Assembly (NCBI GenBank): GCA_016110215.1
Contig: JADWQD010000002.1
Coordinates: forward strand, 2,232,001-2,296,000
Direction of reading: 5' to 3'
Source of the DNA: Capronia americana
Lineage: Eukaryota; Ascomycota; Eurotiomycetes; Chaetothyriales; Herpotrichiellaceae
Length of the DNA stretch: 64,000 bases
Position 1 is the stretch's first letter. Each line of letters starts with the position of its first letter. Below, in pieces: positions 21,501 through 32,584 of this stretch. Below the pieces are notes generated by a model, which was not told the origin of the DNA, searched no databases, and was given only the letters and a program-made list of their open reading frames with translations. The translations under genes were made by a program, and so were the position numbers.

Positions 21501-22937
21501 TGGCCACATCTCTGGGTTCAGATCTTGCTGGTATCTAAGGGTCTTTTGGCTCGCCTGGTCTGGCTTCATGCATGTCGCCACAGGCCCCAAGCTACTGTGC
21601 AACTCCATTTCTGTGGGATCCTCACAACCTCTGATTGGCCCTCTGAAAATGCATCCATCAACGCCGCTGATTACGGCCCTGTGTGCCGACCGATTCATGG
21701 TCGAGACAAACCCCACCCGCTCCGTGGCCATGCGAGAGGTCTTTTGGTGCGGCAGCAGCGGTCTCGGGGCACGTTGTCTCTGAAGAGAATACCTGAGTGT
21801 TGACGTCCAAATTAGATCAAGGATCTCTTAACCGAAGTGAGAGGCGAGCGGCTGGGCATACGAGGCACCGACAAGGAGAAGGAGCGCCGCTGATGTTGCC
21901 AAGCAATGCGCCAGTGACGGCTTATTTGTTCAGCCGGTATGGAGAGAACGACGGCCGTTTGGTATCGTCGTGGCCCTGGTAGCAACAAGCCTTTGAAGCA
22001 AGCTACCCGTGTAAGCGTCTTGGGCCCCAGAAATTGCAATGCTTCTCTTGCCCCGTACCCCAGATTCTGCGTAGACACAGGAACTCCGGGGCAGCGTCTC
22101 ATGGAGACATGCTTGAGGGATCGCTCTTGGCTTCTGTGAAACCTTGGGATGTCTAGCTGGGGGACTGGGACCGCCGTGACATGGTGGCGTCTTGCACGCT
22201 CGCTCGCGCTCTGAACCGTGAAAAAGACAGGAGTACTCGTCTGGGAGATCGTTTACGCGTACAGGGCGGGAATACTGGATACATGCGAAGGACCCTAGGC
22301 CGGGGTCAATCAGCTGGCAGTTGTCGATGGTGAAACTCCCAATGAGCAACTCCACCCCCGCATTGCGCAGGTGCCGTTAGGGGCTTCCCCAGGGCGTCAT
22401 TGGCGGGGATGATGCCTGCTAAGCTCCACCGCCGACCGCCCATCGGCTTGGCGTTTGGGGGAGTGGCGGCGGGCGGCATGAGGGCGTCTAGGCGGCACTT
22501 TGACTTGCCTGCGCCCGCAGCTGCACCTGCGCCTGCGCCCACGCCGTCCTTCCTCCACAGTTTCGTGTCCATCCTCCCAACTGCCTTCTTCCCTGTTCAT
22601 CTTCCTGTCCTATCACGCTGCAATCTGAATTCCCCCAGTGCCCGTTGCGGCAGCTCGCCGCCAGCCTTCTCCACGTTCCACCGTCTGGTTGATCGTCTTT
22701 CAGTCGTTTACAGTGAGATGCCCTGGTCAGCCGGGGGCCATGCACGTTAACGACGATACGAGCCAAGCACAGACAAGGGTTGCTCAGTCACGAACCTGAC
22801 ATGCATGATTATATGTCCTGAGCCGTCGCCACATCTTATCAACCGCCCTCTCAGTCTTTGCTCAAGTCCATTTCTATCAATCCGTCTTCTGCCCTTGAGT
22901 TTTGTCTACCTCCCCGTCACACAAGAGTGCATCCATC
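18482..22937. other. 4.4-kb gene-poor region
   Basis: I could not build a credible gene model on either strand. Open frames of 60-140 codons exist (for example 18889-19278, 20513-20926, 21396-21803 and 21930-22355 on the minus strand) but lack domain-like composition and do not join through good splice sites. No transposase, long terminal repeat or obvious inverted repeat was seen. Short CTAGCTA-type stretches near 19260-19330 could be transposon relics. Pyrimidine-rich sequence from ~22830 is the promoter of the permease. Confidence 0.5.
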
Positions 22938-25052
22938 ATGAAGCTCTACGAAAGGGTCAAGGAGGACATTAGACACGACGTGACCTGGAACCGGGTGGCT
23001 CGCGTTGGCGCCCGAGGAATCCGCGCCGCTCCGTCAGCAGCAGGAAACTATGTCATCGAGAAGGTCCCCGTCGTCGGGTGGCTCCCTCGCTACAACTACC
23101 GATGGCTCCTTACAGATTTCGTGGCGGGGTTGACGCTGTCGCTCATGTTGATCCCCCAGAGTCTGGCCTACGCCAAAATCGCCAAAATCCCCGTCCAGTA
23201 CGGGCTGATGTCGTCGTGGTCACCGGCCGTCATCTACACGTTTATGGGCACATCGAAAGGTACTGTGGTGTACGAGACTGCGATTGCCGAGATCAAATGG
23301 ACTGACGCTGCTACAGATATGTCGACCGGACCAACCTCGCTCATTGGTCTGCTCACATCAGATGTGGTTGACGACCTGGTGGAAGAGGGCTATAGCCCCG
23401 AAGCCATCTCCTCCGCAGTTGCCCTCTCGATGGGCATCTTCATGGCCGCCATGGGCTTTTTGAAGCTCGGTTTCCTTTTGGATTTCATCTCCTACCCCGT
23501 CCTCACGGGCTTTATTTCTGCTGTAGCCATCACCATCGGTCTCGGTCAGGTCGACAACCTCATCGGCGAAGAAAACGTCGGGGACGGGACCGCCAACATC
23601 ATCCACGATGTCCTGACCAATTTCGGAACCTGCAATGGTCGCGCAGCCGGTATGGGCATTGCTAGCGTCGTTCTCTTGGTTGGCTTGCAGAAAGCTGGTG
23701 AGCGCTGGGGCAGCAAGAACAAGGTGATCTGGTTCTTCTCCATCACTCGAGCTTTCATCGCCCTTCTCCTGTTCACCGGCATCAGCTACGGAGTCAACAA
23801 GGGACGTGATGAAGACAACTACCTGTTCGACGTCAGCGAAGTCCCCAGCACCAGCATTAGCGCCCCCAAGCCAGTGGACGGAGCGCTCCTGGGTAAAGCC
23901 GCCGGCCGCAGTATCGCCGCCTTCCTGGGTGCGTCAATCGAGCATATTGCAATTGCCCGTGCGTTCGGCCTGAGGAACAACTATGTCACCGATCCCAGCC
24001 AGGAGCTGTGCTACCTTGGGGTGACCAACATCTGGAACAGCTTCTTCACCTGCATGGGTGTCGGTGGCGCCATGTCACGAACCGCCGTCAACTCGCAATG
24101 CCAAGTCAAGTCGCCGCTCTCCGGCGTGGTCACCACCGGCGTGATCGTGCTTGCGCTCTACAAATGGACCGGTGCACTGTACTGGGTGCCCAAGTCAACC
24201 CTTGCTGCCATCATCATCACGGCGATCTGGCCTCTGATCGGCAAAGCCAGCACCTACTATCACTTCTGGAAGACCTCGCTTGCGGACTTCATCGCCGCAA
24301 TGATCGCCTTCTGGGTCTCACTATTCGTCAGCACGGAAATCGGAATTGCCAGCGCCGTCGGATTCAACGTCGCCTACGTCCTGCTCCGTCAGGTCTTCAT
24401 TCGCGTCTCCACCGTCTCGGCAGACTCGCGCTCGGAACTCGCGGCCTCATTGGACGCTGCGCGAGGCATGCCGCCGAATATTCCCGCAGACACCCGGGTC
24501 TTCCGCTTCGAGGAATCCTTCTTCTTCCCCAACGTCCAGCGGATCAAGCGGATCATCTTGGACACTGTTCAGACATACCATTCTCCCGAGTACAGCTCCC
24601 GCAACGGCGAGGAGGCTGTCCGGAATTGGTCTGTTGAGGCTGAGAGACGCATTGCCCGCCTGCGAAAGAAGGCCAACATTGAAGGTTCCAACCTACCTCC
24701 TATTGCCGTGGTCATTCTCGACTTTGCCAAGGTCAACTTCTTCGACACCAGCGCCGTCATCGGTCTGAAGAACTTCTTCGCCGAGCTGAAGCAGTATGCT
24801 GGAGGCAGTGTAGAAGTCCGACTGGTCGCGCTTAACGAGATGGCCCGAGAACGGTTCGAGCGAGCTGGCTGGACACTGATTGAGGGAGACGCATCAATGG
24901 ATACATCCAAGCCAACGAATATCCGAGTTTTCCGCAGCGTCAGTCATGCCGTCCAAGCCTCCCGGGCCGCCTCGGACATTGTCGAGGTGATTGTAAAGAA
25001 CGATGCGAGCAGTGAGGAGAACACCACCATCACCCATCGTGAGAAGATGTGA
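22938..25052 (+). CDS. SulP-family sulfate permease with STAS domain
   Basis: Two exons: 22938-23259 and 23317-25052, giving 685 aa. I use the ATG at 22938 (MKLYERVKED) because the open frame before it has no ATG. The 57-nt intron has a GTACTG donor and CTACAG acceptor. It is a multiple of three and stop-free, so an unspliced reading would add 19 residues inside the conserved TSKDMSTGPTSL block, where family alignment expects none. The membrane part has the SulP signature region (LTLSLMLIPQSLAYAKIAKIPVQYGLMSS) and 10-12 hydrophobic spans up to about residue 480. The C-terminal STAS domain (VVILDFAKVNFFDTSAVIGLKNFF) follows. It should import sulfate by proton symport at the plasma membrane. 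It lacks synthesis-gene neighbours. Substrate specificity within SulP (sulfate versus molybdate or other anions) is inferred. Confidence 0.9.
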   Translation: MKLYERVKEDIRHDVTWNRVARVGARGIRAAPSAAGNYVIEKVPVVGWLPRYNYRWLLTDFVAGLTLSLMLIPQSLAYAKIAKIPVQYGLMSSWSPAVIYTFMGTSKGTVVYETAIAEIKWTDAATDMSTGPTSLIGLLTSDVVDDLVEEGYSPEAISSAVALSMGIFMAAMGFLKLGFLLDFISYPVLTGFISAVAITIGLGQVDNLIGEENVGDGTANIIHDVLTNFGTCNGRAAGMGIASVVLLVGLQKAGERWGSKNKVIWFFSITRAFIALLLFTGISYGVNKGRDEDNYLFDVSEVPSTSISAPKPVDGALLGKAAGRSIAAFLGASIEHIAIARAFGLRNNYVTDPSQELCYLGVTNIWNSFFTCMGVGGAMSRTAVNSQCQVKSPLSGVVTTGVIVLALYKWTGALYWVPKSTLAAIIITAIWPLIGKASTYYHFWKTSLADFIAAMIAFWVSLFVSTEIGIASAVGFNVAYVLLRQVFIRVSTVSADSRSELAASLDAARGMPPNIPADTRVFRFEESFFFPNVQRIKRIILDTVQTYHSPEYSSRNGEEAVRNWSVEAERRIARLRKKANIEGSNLPPIAVVILDFAKVNFFDTSAVIGLKNFFAELKQYAGGSVEVRLVALNEMARERFERAGWTLIEGDASMDTSKPTNIRVFRSVSHAVQASRAASDIVEVIVKNDASSEENTTITHREKM

Positions 25053-25904
25053 TATCCCCCCCCGTGATGGTTCCGAGTGGATTCCGGGGTCGTCCTCGCC
25101 GGTTCAAGACTGTGTGTGTGTCGACCTGTTTCAAAACACATGAGTGTATATGATTGATGATCGTCTGGAGCAATGATGGGAAGGGCCGGGATTGGAAAAG
25201 CAGGCCCGTCATGCCTGGGCAGCAGAAAGAGAAAGCACCGTAAGAGAAAGCACCGTCGGAGCAGAACGGGCGACGAGCTTCTGTTATATGGAAAGCCTTG
25301 TGGATACGTCTTATCTATCAGCATATACCTTTTTTTTTTTCCGTTGACTTGACTCTGGTCCACTCCTTCTCGCCTTGTTCTCCTGATTGCCATTGCTCGA
25401 AAAAAGCATTCTGAACGTTTAGCCGGGCGCCGTGATTTCGCCGCACCGCCAGCTAGCCAGCTAGCCAGCCTGATCCGATTTTCTCCACCAGCAGCGGCCA
25501 GAATCGCTCGGTCGATATCGGGTGTACTCCTAGGACATTTACCGCCAGGCTGTACGAATATTTCTTCTGGGCTTGACGCATGTGAAGCACGCGGAAGAAC
25601 GTATTGACGAAGCGGTTGCGGTCTCGGAATGGATTTTCTTATGGTTTTACTTAATTTGCGTGTCCGCATCATTCCAGCGGAACATTTAGCTCCTCGACAG
25701 CAGTACGGCTGACGATACAACCCATGGGACGCATATGGCGTTCGAATTGACGCCGTCCGGCTTGATAAACGACTGCTGATATATACGAAATCGGGGGGGC
25801 CTTTTGCTCTTGCTCTAGCTCTTTAAATCTCCCAGACGAGGCCTCTTGATATCCGGTTTCTGCCCACTCTACACTTGCACCCGCATTCTGGATGGTGTAT
25901 CCTA
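25053..25904. other. Convergent intergenic region
   Basis: 3' flanks of the permease and the DUF1275 gene. A T-run occurs near 25330, a CACCGTAAGAGAAAG-type direct repeat near 25236-25256 and a GCTAGCCA direct repeat near 25451-25468. No gene seen. Confidence 0.5.
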
Positions 25905-26809
25905 CTACTCCAAGCGAATGGTGCCCTCTGCCTTCCAGAACAGCCAGACGGAACCGAGCACGACCTTGATGCCGCCGGCGATCCACAGCGGGTCGGCGAT
26001 ATCTCCCTGCTTGGTCAAGACGCCGCCGAGCCCGGCACCGAGGACGAGGGCGACGGCGGACACGAAGCGGCGGTTGCGCTTCGGGTTCTGGGCGACCGGC
26101 GCGGTGAACAGGAGCGGATCGAACATCAAGTCGCAGTACGTGCTGGTGAGCACGATGGTCGGCAGCTCGTTGTACAGCAGCATCCTGCTCATGACGATCT
26201 GGCCGGCCGACTGGAACGACAGCAGGCCCAGCGGCAACAGCACGATGTAGTTGTGCGGCAGCTGGTTGCCCGCGTCCTTGTGCACGATGCCGCTGACCAC
26301 GAGCAGGCCGGCGATGAAGCACAGCACGGCCTGGAAGATGAAGGAGCCGAACAAGGTGCCGCGGCGCAGAGGGCCCACGAGTCGACAGACCCGGCTGAAG
26401 AAGTAGGTGCCCAGGCAGAAGCTGAGGATGGCGGTGCCGGATTTGACCCAGCGGTACGGCTGGCTCAGTGGTTGTCCTGACATGCCCAGGCCGACGTAGA
26501 CGGTGTTTCCTGTCAGAGCGATGTCAATTCTTCATTTTCTTTTTCATTTTCTTTTTTCTGGGAGCAGTGTCGAACGCATCTGCGGCCCCTCGCGTACTTA
26601 CCCGTCTGCATGCTCACGAAACAACTCCAGACATTGAACACCGCGCTGTCGACCAGGCCCGAGATGAAGCACGTGATAATCAAGATCAGATCCGCCCATT
26701 CCTTGCTGGCCTCCTCGCCGAGGTATTGTCGCCAACGAGTCATCCGGCTTCGTCTCTTGAACATCTCGAGGGAGTCGTCCATGCTGCTGTCGGACTGGAC
26801 GTCGGTCAT
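25905..26809 (-). CDS. DUF1275 (YoaK-like) integral membrane protein
   Basis: Two exons on the minus strand: 26809-26602 and 26509-25905, giving 270 aa. The intron has a GTAAGT donor and a GACAG acceptor, and joins VSMQTG to NTVYVGLG. That junction reproduces the conserved ...SMQTGNTV... stretch of the family. Six to seven hydrophobic segments are visible (ADLILIITCFISGLVDSAVF, GTAILSFCLGTYFFSRV, AVLCFIAGLLVVSGIV, YIVLLPLGLLSFQSAGQIV, FVSAVALVLGAGLGGVL, WIAGGIKVVLGSVWLFW). The N-terminal ~40 residues are polar and cytosolic in appearance. DUF1275 proteins are widespread in bacteria and fungi; their function is not established and I do not assign one. A CATTTTCTTTTT-type T/C-rich simple stretch sits in the intron. 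Confidence 0.85.
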
Positions 26810-27970
26810 GGCTGCGAGTGTTTGACTGACTAGATGTGAAGGTGAAGGCACGCCAATATTATCACACACAATGATCCGAGATGTCAATCGTCCAAGAGAG
26901 AGAGAATAGTAATCCCAACAACAGCACCTCACGAGTTCCAAATCTCACAGCTTCACAGGATTGTGTCATATATGAGAAAAAGCTAAGCGTGTAGTAGTAT
27001 GCGCGCATCCCCCCAACCAAGCAAGCACGGAACGGGCTCCGTCAACCGGACGGCGACCCAGCCCACCGAAAACCATCTCACAAGCAAGAACCCGAAGCAG
27101 AAGCAGAAGCAGATCGGAGGGGGCGGCCAAGCACGGGCTGGTGTCAGGGGCAGTGCGGGTAAATTTTGAGCAGCCATACTCCCTCTGGGCATTTGACTGA
27201 CACCTGGGCATTCTCCTCGGCATCAAATACCAGCCGCATGTTCTCCGCATGGGGATTCCGAAAATTTCAGAAAACGCCCTTTTTTCCCTTTTCTTCTCCA
27301 CGAGATCTGCATCCGAGATCTGCTGGCCGCTAGCAAGGATGGGGCCACGGGGACCCGTCATCTTGACGGCATGGCCGCTTGAACGATTAGCCTAGATGGA
27401 CCGGTTATGAGTTACTCGACAATACGAAATCATGTCGTGCGGAGTACATTTGAAACGGGTAAGTAATACAGAGCGACGGTTCGAGAGAGTAAACGACTGT
27501 ACGGAGTATACTTATCTTTCCGCCTTTGCGGGCTACTACAGTACATCTAGGTAGAAGAGATTCCATTCCCGGTTCGCAACGATACTTATATATAACTTGA
27601 CGTGACATGACTTGACTTGACATGACGTGGCCTGTGCTCTCTCCCACCAAACCGTGACCTCAGCAGCAGTGGAAGTGAAAAGTGACGAACCATGCCATGT
27701 CATTGAACCGAACACCACCACCACCACCTCCTCCTCCCTCGCCAAGGCACGCAAAAGCATATCCTGTTTTCCTTGCCATGCAATCCAAGAATCGGTCTTG
27801 GGTCGAATACGCACGCTCAACGGCCAAGACGATCCCAATCCCGCACTTCGAGCGCATGGCCAAGGCTAGCTGGACGCGAGTGAGGAGTGGAAAGTGAGAA
27901 GGCAGCATGGGTAGGATAGCAAGCCAAGCGTTAAGTCGTTCTTTACGAGCACTCGACCATGGAGACTGTC

Positions 27971-28000
<30 letters not shown>
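27971..28000. repeat. (GC)5(AC)10 dinucleotide microsatellite
   Basis: Five GC followed by ten AC dinucleotides, uninterrupted; the alternating purine-pyrimidine run could adopt Z-DNA. Confidence 0.95.
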
Positions 28001-28001
<1 letters not shown>

Positions 28002-28572
28002 CCAGCTTGTGCCGGTGGCGTGGAGAACGAGGGTCATGCTCAAGCCAAGACAGACGTATATACGTACGAGTACCCAACTTCAGGCGTTCGCGGGAGGTAG
28101 GGTAGCCTAGGCTAGGCTAACCCACATACATACATACGTGATTCATTCATGAACAGTGCAGTGCGTACATGCATGCACCGCCTTGGTTCTGGCAGAGTGC
28201 GGAAATGGGAGGTTCATTAGTAGTACTGAAACTCGTATCTGGCCAGCGCCCACCTACCTTACTTACTATACCCGTGACACAGGGGAGATGCATTGTGCAT
28301 TGAATGGAATGGAATGAGTCTGGCTGTTCAACAAAGTCATGTACCTCGTACGAAGCAGTGTATGAGTGAGTAGAGTGAGTACTAATCAACTCCTGTAACT
28401 GACCTTTCCCCAGGTTCTTGGGTTCTTTCAGACGGTTCAGCCTGAACTCGTCAGGGTACACTTCCTAATTGGTGGTTTCATGCTTACTGTACTCGTAGAT
28501 GTATCTACTCGGTAGTAGTTGCTCTGTTTAACCCTTCCTTCCGGGTAGACCTGTACTTAAGGTACTAGCGGA

Positions 28573-28840
28573 ACTGCCCTGCACTTTTAACTTGGACGCG
28601 GGCCAAGGGTTGGCTCACCGCATCTTCCCTCTTTTGGTCCTCTAGAAACTTACCGAGTACCATGGTCTTTGAGTAATCCTGCCCTGCAATTTTAGCTTGG
28701 ACGAAGGGAATGGTTGCCCATTGCATCTTCCCTCTTTCACCATCTAGTAACCCTGCCCTGCAATTTTAGCTGGGACGAAGGGAATGGTGCTCCATCGCAT
28801 CCTTTCTCTGGATGGCTAATCCGCCGAATCTGCCCTGTGG
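28573..28840. repeat. Decayed tandem array of ~75 bp units
   Basis: The word CTGCCCTGCAATTTTAGC with a following GGACGAAGGGAATGG recurs at about 28678 and 28752 with 74 bp spacing and ~85-90% identity over most of the unit. A more divergent copy starts at 28573, and a remnant (TCTGCCCTG) starts about 77 bp further on at ~28829. Confidence 0.8.
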
Positions 28841-29370
28841 TTGGTCTATGGAGACTTCCTTCTGGTTGGCCGATTGAGCCTTCCCTTGAGGTCGGTTGGT
28901 TACTGTAATATGTAGCCCTTCTGGCCAGTTACTGTATTTGTCCCAAGCAAGTGACCTCCATGCCTTCGGTCCGGGTGCGAGTAGATACTGTACGAGCGCT
29001 CCGGACAGATGAGATGTTATATATCCTACTTATACTCGGTACTATGAGAACACTTGGAACGTTCTATTTCTGACCTAGTGGGCAGTGTGTCCAGTGAGCC
29101 TACTATGTACATACGAGAATGTTAGGGGGGAAATGCACCTTCCCCCTCCACCTCGACCCTTCTGTGTATAGATACCTTAGACACTCACCGCGATGCTCCG
29201 AAGACGGATTACTATATGCTGCACCGAGTACACCGTACGTACTGTATGATGCATCCGTCTCAGTCCAGTCCGTCAGTCAGTTCGACTGTACACAATATGG
29301 CAGGCACAGACGTGACTTTGATATACGGTACCTCGTACTACGTATTCGGTCACTTACTTATTGTGTGCTG

Positions 29371-29425
29371 TGTCCATCTGTCCATCTGTCCATCTGCCAT
29401 CTGCCATCTGCCTGCCTGCCTGCTT
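29371..29425. repeat. Compound microsatellite (TGTCCATC / CCATCTG / CTGC)
   Basis: Three copies of the octamer TGTCCATC, then CTGCCAT copies, then CTGC tetramers, suggesting stepwise slippage. Confidence 0.85.
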
Positions 29426-29757
29426 GGCTTTGTCTACAGGTTAGCGTCTGTAGTAGAACCTGGTCTCCTTCTCAGGGCATTCAAATTAAAAACACTGTTT
29501 CGAGTATGGAGCACGAAGAAAAAGCATCATTCAATTAAAGACATAAAAACTCCCTGCTCTGTGGGCGTCCCTCCTGCCATTCACAAGATCGTTCTCCACG
29601 TACAATTCATCAGCCTGCATGCCTGCTTGCCCTTTGTCTACGCAGTATATACGGTACATCACAACGCATCACGGTTCTCAGCCTCTTTCCCGTTCGTGCC
29701 TGTTACAATCAAACACCGAATAGGGACAAAGCATCATTCAAGAATACCCTGATTGCT

Positions 29758-32584
29758 CTATGCTGTAGCATTCGCTCCCGTACCCCGCCCTGCAGCTCTC
29801 GTTCGCTGCCGTTCCGGTCTTTTCAAAGTATACCTATGCCTCATATTAGCCTTGTCGTCGAAAGTAGGTCTTGACACACGACCGGAACCCAAAAGAGAAG
29901 TGAGAGATAAGGAATCGTTTGACATACTTTGCAAATGCCCTTGCAAGAGCCTTCTTGCAACTCAACTTCTGGCTCCCGACAAATGAATCCACAGTCACGG
30001 CGATGGCGCGATCAATGTCCTGCGAGGAGCAGAAATCCGACAACCGCATCTTGCAGAACGCCTCGGCGATGCGCATTATTGCCTCGAGATGGCGGACCTA
30101 TGGGAGTACCTTCATCAGCATGACTCTATAAAGATAGATGTACCAGGCTCGAGCCTGACTCACCGTGATTGGATATGCGCCCGTGGCCAGCGACTCTCTC
30201 CTCATGTCGGAGAACAGTCTCGCGACTTTGTCCTGATCGATCTGGTATAACTTGGGCCGGCACTTCTCCCGTGCATACAGGATGTACTTCCTCAGTAATT
30301 CCTGCGGGATGGCGCCCTCTTGCTGCGGCTGCTCGCTGTCTGTGGCCGCATTCTGCGTCTCGGTCTCATCTCGTATTGGCACGGAGTTTCCTTCCTCGTC
30401 TATTGCAATCTTCGCCGGATGGGCCCGCCCATGGCTGTTGACTACAAAATTCGCGAGCCGCTCGTCCTCGGCAGGATCAACCGTGTCCCTCACGACACAA
30501 AGGATGTCAAACCTCGAGAGAATCGGCTCCGTGAGCTCCACGTTGTGGCTGAACGGGATGGTCCCGTTATAGCGGCCCCCCTTGGGGTTGGCAGCCGCAA
30601 CAATCGCACACCTCGCCTGCAGGGTAGTGACGATGCCGGCCTTGGAAATGGAAATGGTTTGCTGTTCCATCGCCTCGTGGATACTCGTACGGTCAGCGTC
30701 GTTCATCTTGTCGAACTCGTCGATCAGGCAGGTTCCCCTGTCTGCCAGGACGAGAGCCCCGCCTTCGAGTCCCCATTCTTGCGTCAACGGATCTTTGCGC
30801 ACAGAGGCTGTCAGACCTACTGCAGAGGCGCCCTGGCCGGTCGCAAAGACGGCCCGATGCGCCGTCTTCTCAATGTACTTCAGGACCTGGGATTTGGCGG
30901 TCCCGGGATCGCCGAGGAGGAGGACGTTAATGTCCCCGCGGATCTTGTGTTTTCCTTGTGCCTCTTTGCTGACGCCGCCGAACAGGGACAGCGCGGCCGC
31001 CGTTTTGACGTCTCTGTGGCCGTAGATGGATGGGGCGATGGAGTCGACGATCTTCTCCACAATGTTGGGATCCTTGGAGAGGGCGCGGATTTGTCGTTCA
31101 TCATCTTCTGTGAGTCGGAAGCCGGCGAGTTGGTCATGCGTCTTGACCACGTGATTGGCTTCTAGCATTGTGGCAAAGACGGGGAATCCGTTCTTGTTGT
31201 TCAGCTGTCCGCTGTAGTTGTTGCGGTAGATGGCCGTGACGTCGACCTCCTCGCCGGGCTTGGCTTTGTCGATCAGGTCCGCCAGGAGGATGACTTCGCG
31301 GTGGCGCGGCAGGCGGCCCGCGGGCACCGTGCCAGGGGATTCCTGCAGCGTCAGTTTCTGGTAGTTCCGATACACGGTCTTGTCGGTGCTGAGGGTGAAA
31401 GGCCCACGGGATTGGCAGGCTTGGCAGAAGGTCAATTTCACCTCGGTCGACGTGGATTCTTGGGCGAAGGGGCCTAGCGTGACGCCGCACTTCTGGCACC
31501 GGAATTTGACCATCTGAAGTTGTGGGAAGACACCGGTGCGGCGGGTGACCACGCCGGACACGCGGACCAGACAATTGAGGTGCGATTGGCGCAGTTGTCT
31601 CAGTGTGTACTGAACTGGGAGGTCGGAGATGCGTACATGGATCTCTGGGTGGATTAGCTCGTAGTTTGGGTAGTGCAGGCGGACGACCTCGAAGGCAGCC
31701 TTGTCGAAGATCTTGAGCATTTCCGAGGGAGCGTTCGCCAGAAAGTACGCGAGGATGGCCTTCGTCGAAGCCAAGTGATCGTATGAGACTTCGAGAGACT
31801 CCGAGTTCACTTCGCCCAGGGTGCGGATCCGGGTGCCGTAGACGGACGTCCCATTGGCGTCGATGTATTCCGTCAAGAAGGATTTGAACTCGCGGGCGAT
31901 CGTCTTCATCACAGAAGGTAGGGTCACCCATTCGGTGATGTTGGAGGCCTTCACGTCCTGTAACGTCTCGAGCGACAACTCTTCTTCCATGATGTTTTCA
32001 TCAAGCTCCATGTCGTCCTGATCTTCGTCATAGTGATGTCGTCGTCTGCGAGGCTGTCTGGTCAAGTCGATGCCCGCATCGTCGTCGTCATCCGGCATAA
32101 AGGCAGCTGGCATGCGACGTCGACGAGCCAGTTCGCGATCGCGCTTGTTGAGGCGTGCCTCCAGTTGCCGGCGCGAAGCAAGGTCAAGGTCGTCGTAATC
32201 GCCTTCGTCGTCGATCATACGGCCTTGATAAGTTTCTTGCTCGCGTCGTTCACGCTCGTCGTTCATGAAGTTGTCGCCGAACAGGTCGATACCGTCCTCG
32301 TCCTCGGCCATCTCGTCTGCGTCATCAATATCTCCGATGAGGTCGTCTTCTGGATCCAAGTCGTCGTCAAGATCCTCGTCATTCTCGTTGGTGGGGAGTA
32401 AAGGGGGCGAAGACGGTAGCGCTAGGGTTCGTATCGTCAGTATTCTGTCCGTCCCCAACACGGGTCTTATTTCATATGGGTATAGCTTACCAGCTGGCGA
32501 AGATGACATGATCTCATCGTCGTCCTCATCTCGAGCCCTCTTGCGCCTGCCCGCACTGCTGGGGCCTCTGTTTGCCGCAGACAT
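29758..32584 (-). CDS. mcm2: DNA replication licensing factor MCM2
   Basis: Four exons on the minus strand: 32584-32491, 32421-30164, 30097-29928 and 29833-29758, giving 865 aa. The first intron (69 nt) is in frame and stop-free; its excision restores SSSPAALPSSPP. Intron 2 joins AYPIT to VRHLEAIMRIAEAF. Intron 3 rebuilds the C-terminal ALARAFAKYTL, with a short basic tail after it. The acidic N-terminal tail is followed by an OB/zinc region with Cys at ~340, 343, 364 and 367 (CQKC and CQAC). The AAA+ core has Walker A GDPGTAKS at ~535-542, Walker B LIDEFDKM at ~597-604 and the arginine-finger SRFDIL at ~667. It is a subunit of the Mcm2-7 replicative helicase in the nucleus. The promoter is shared with the UBR7-like gene and carries two ACGCGT boxes. 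Confidence 0.95.

Larger units (their letters stand above)
26810..29757. other. 2.9-kb repeat-rich intergenic region
   Basis: No gene model is credible. It holds simple repeats (GC/AC at 27971-28000, CATA runs near 28125, CCATCTG runs at 29371-29425), a decayed ~75 bp tandem array (28573-28840) and many short GTAC-rich words. Much of 29450-29757 is probably the 3' flank of MCM2. Confidence 0.55.

Noticed and set aside
24944..25720. 258-codon minus-strand open frame past the permease
   Set aside because: Overlaps the permease 3' end antisense, low-complexity Arg/Pro content, no splice partner.
27967..28002. GC/AC run considered as a CRISPR-like or regulatory array
   Set aside because: Plain dinucleotide microsatellite without spacers.
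28573..28840. Regular repeats considered as CRISPR or tRNA-like array
   Set aside because: Copies are diverged and abut without unique spacers; no cloverleaf or B-box seen.
30320..31165. 281-codon plus-strand open frame opposite MCM2
   Set aside because: Antisense shadow of the conserved MCM2 core with no family-like content.
31134..31931. 265-codon minus-strand open frame inside MCM2
   Set aside because: Overlaps the MCM2 zinc region in another frame; MCM2 motifs are unbroken in the main frame.
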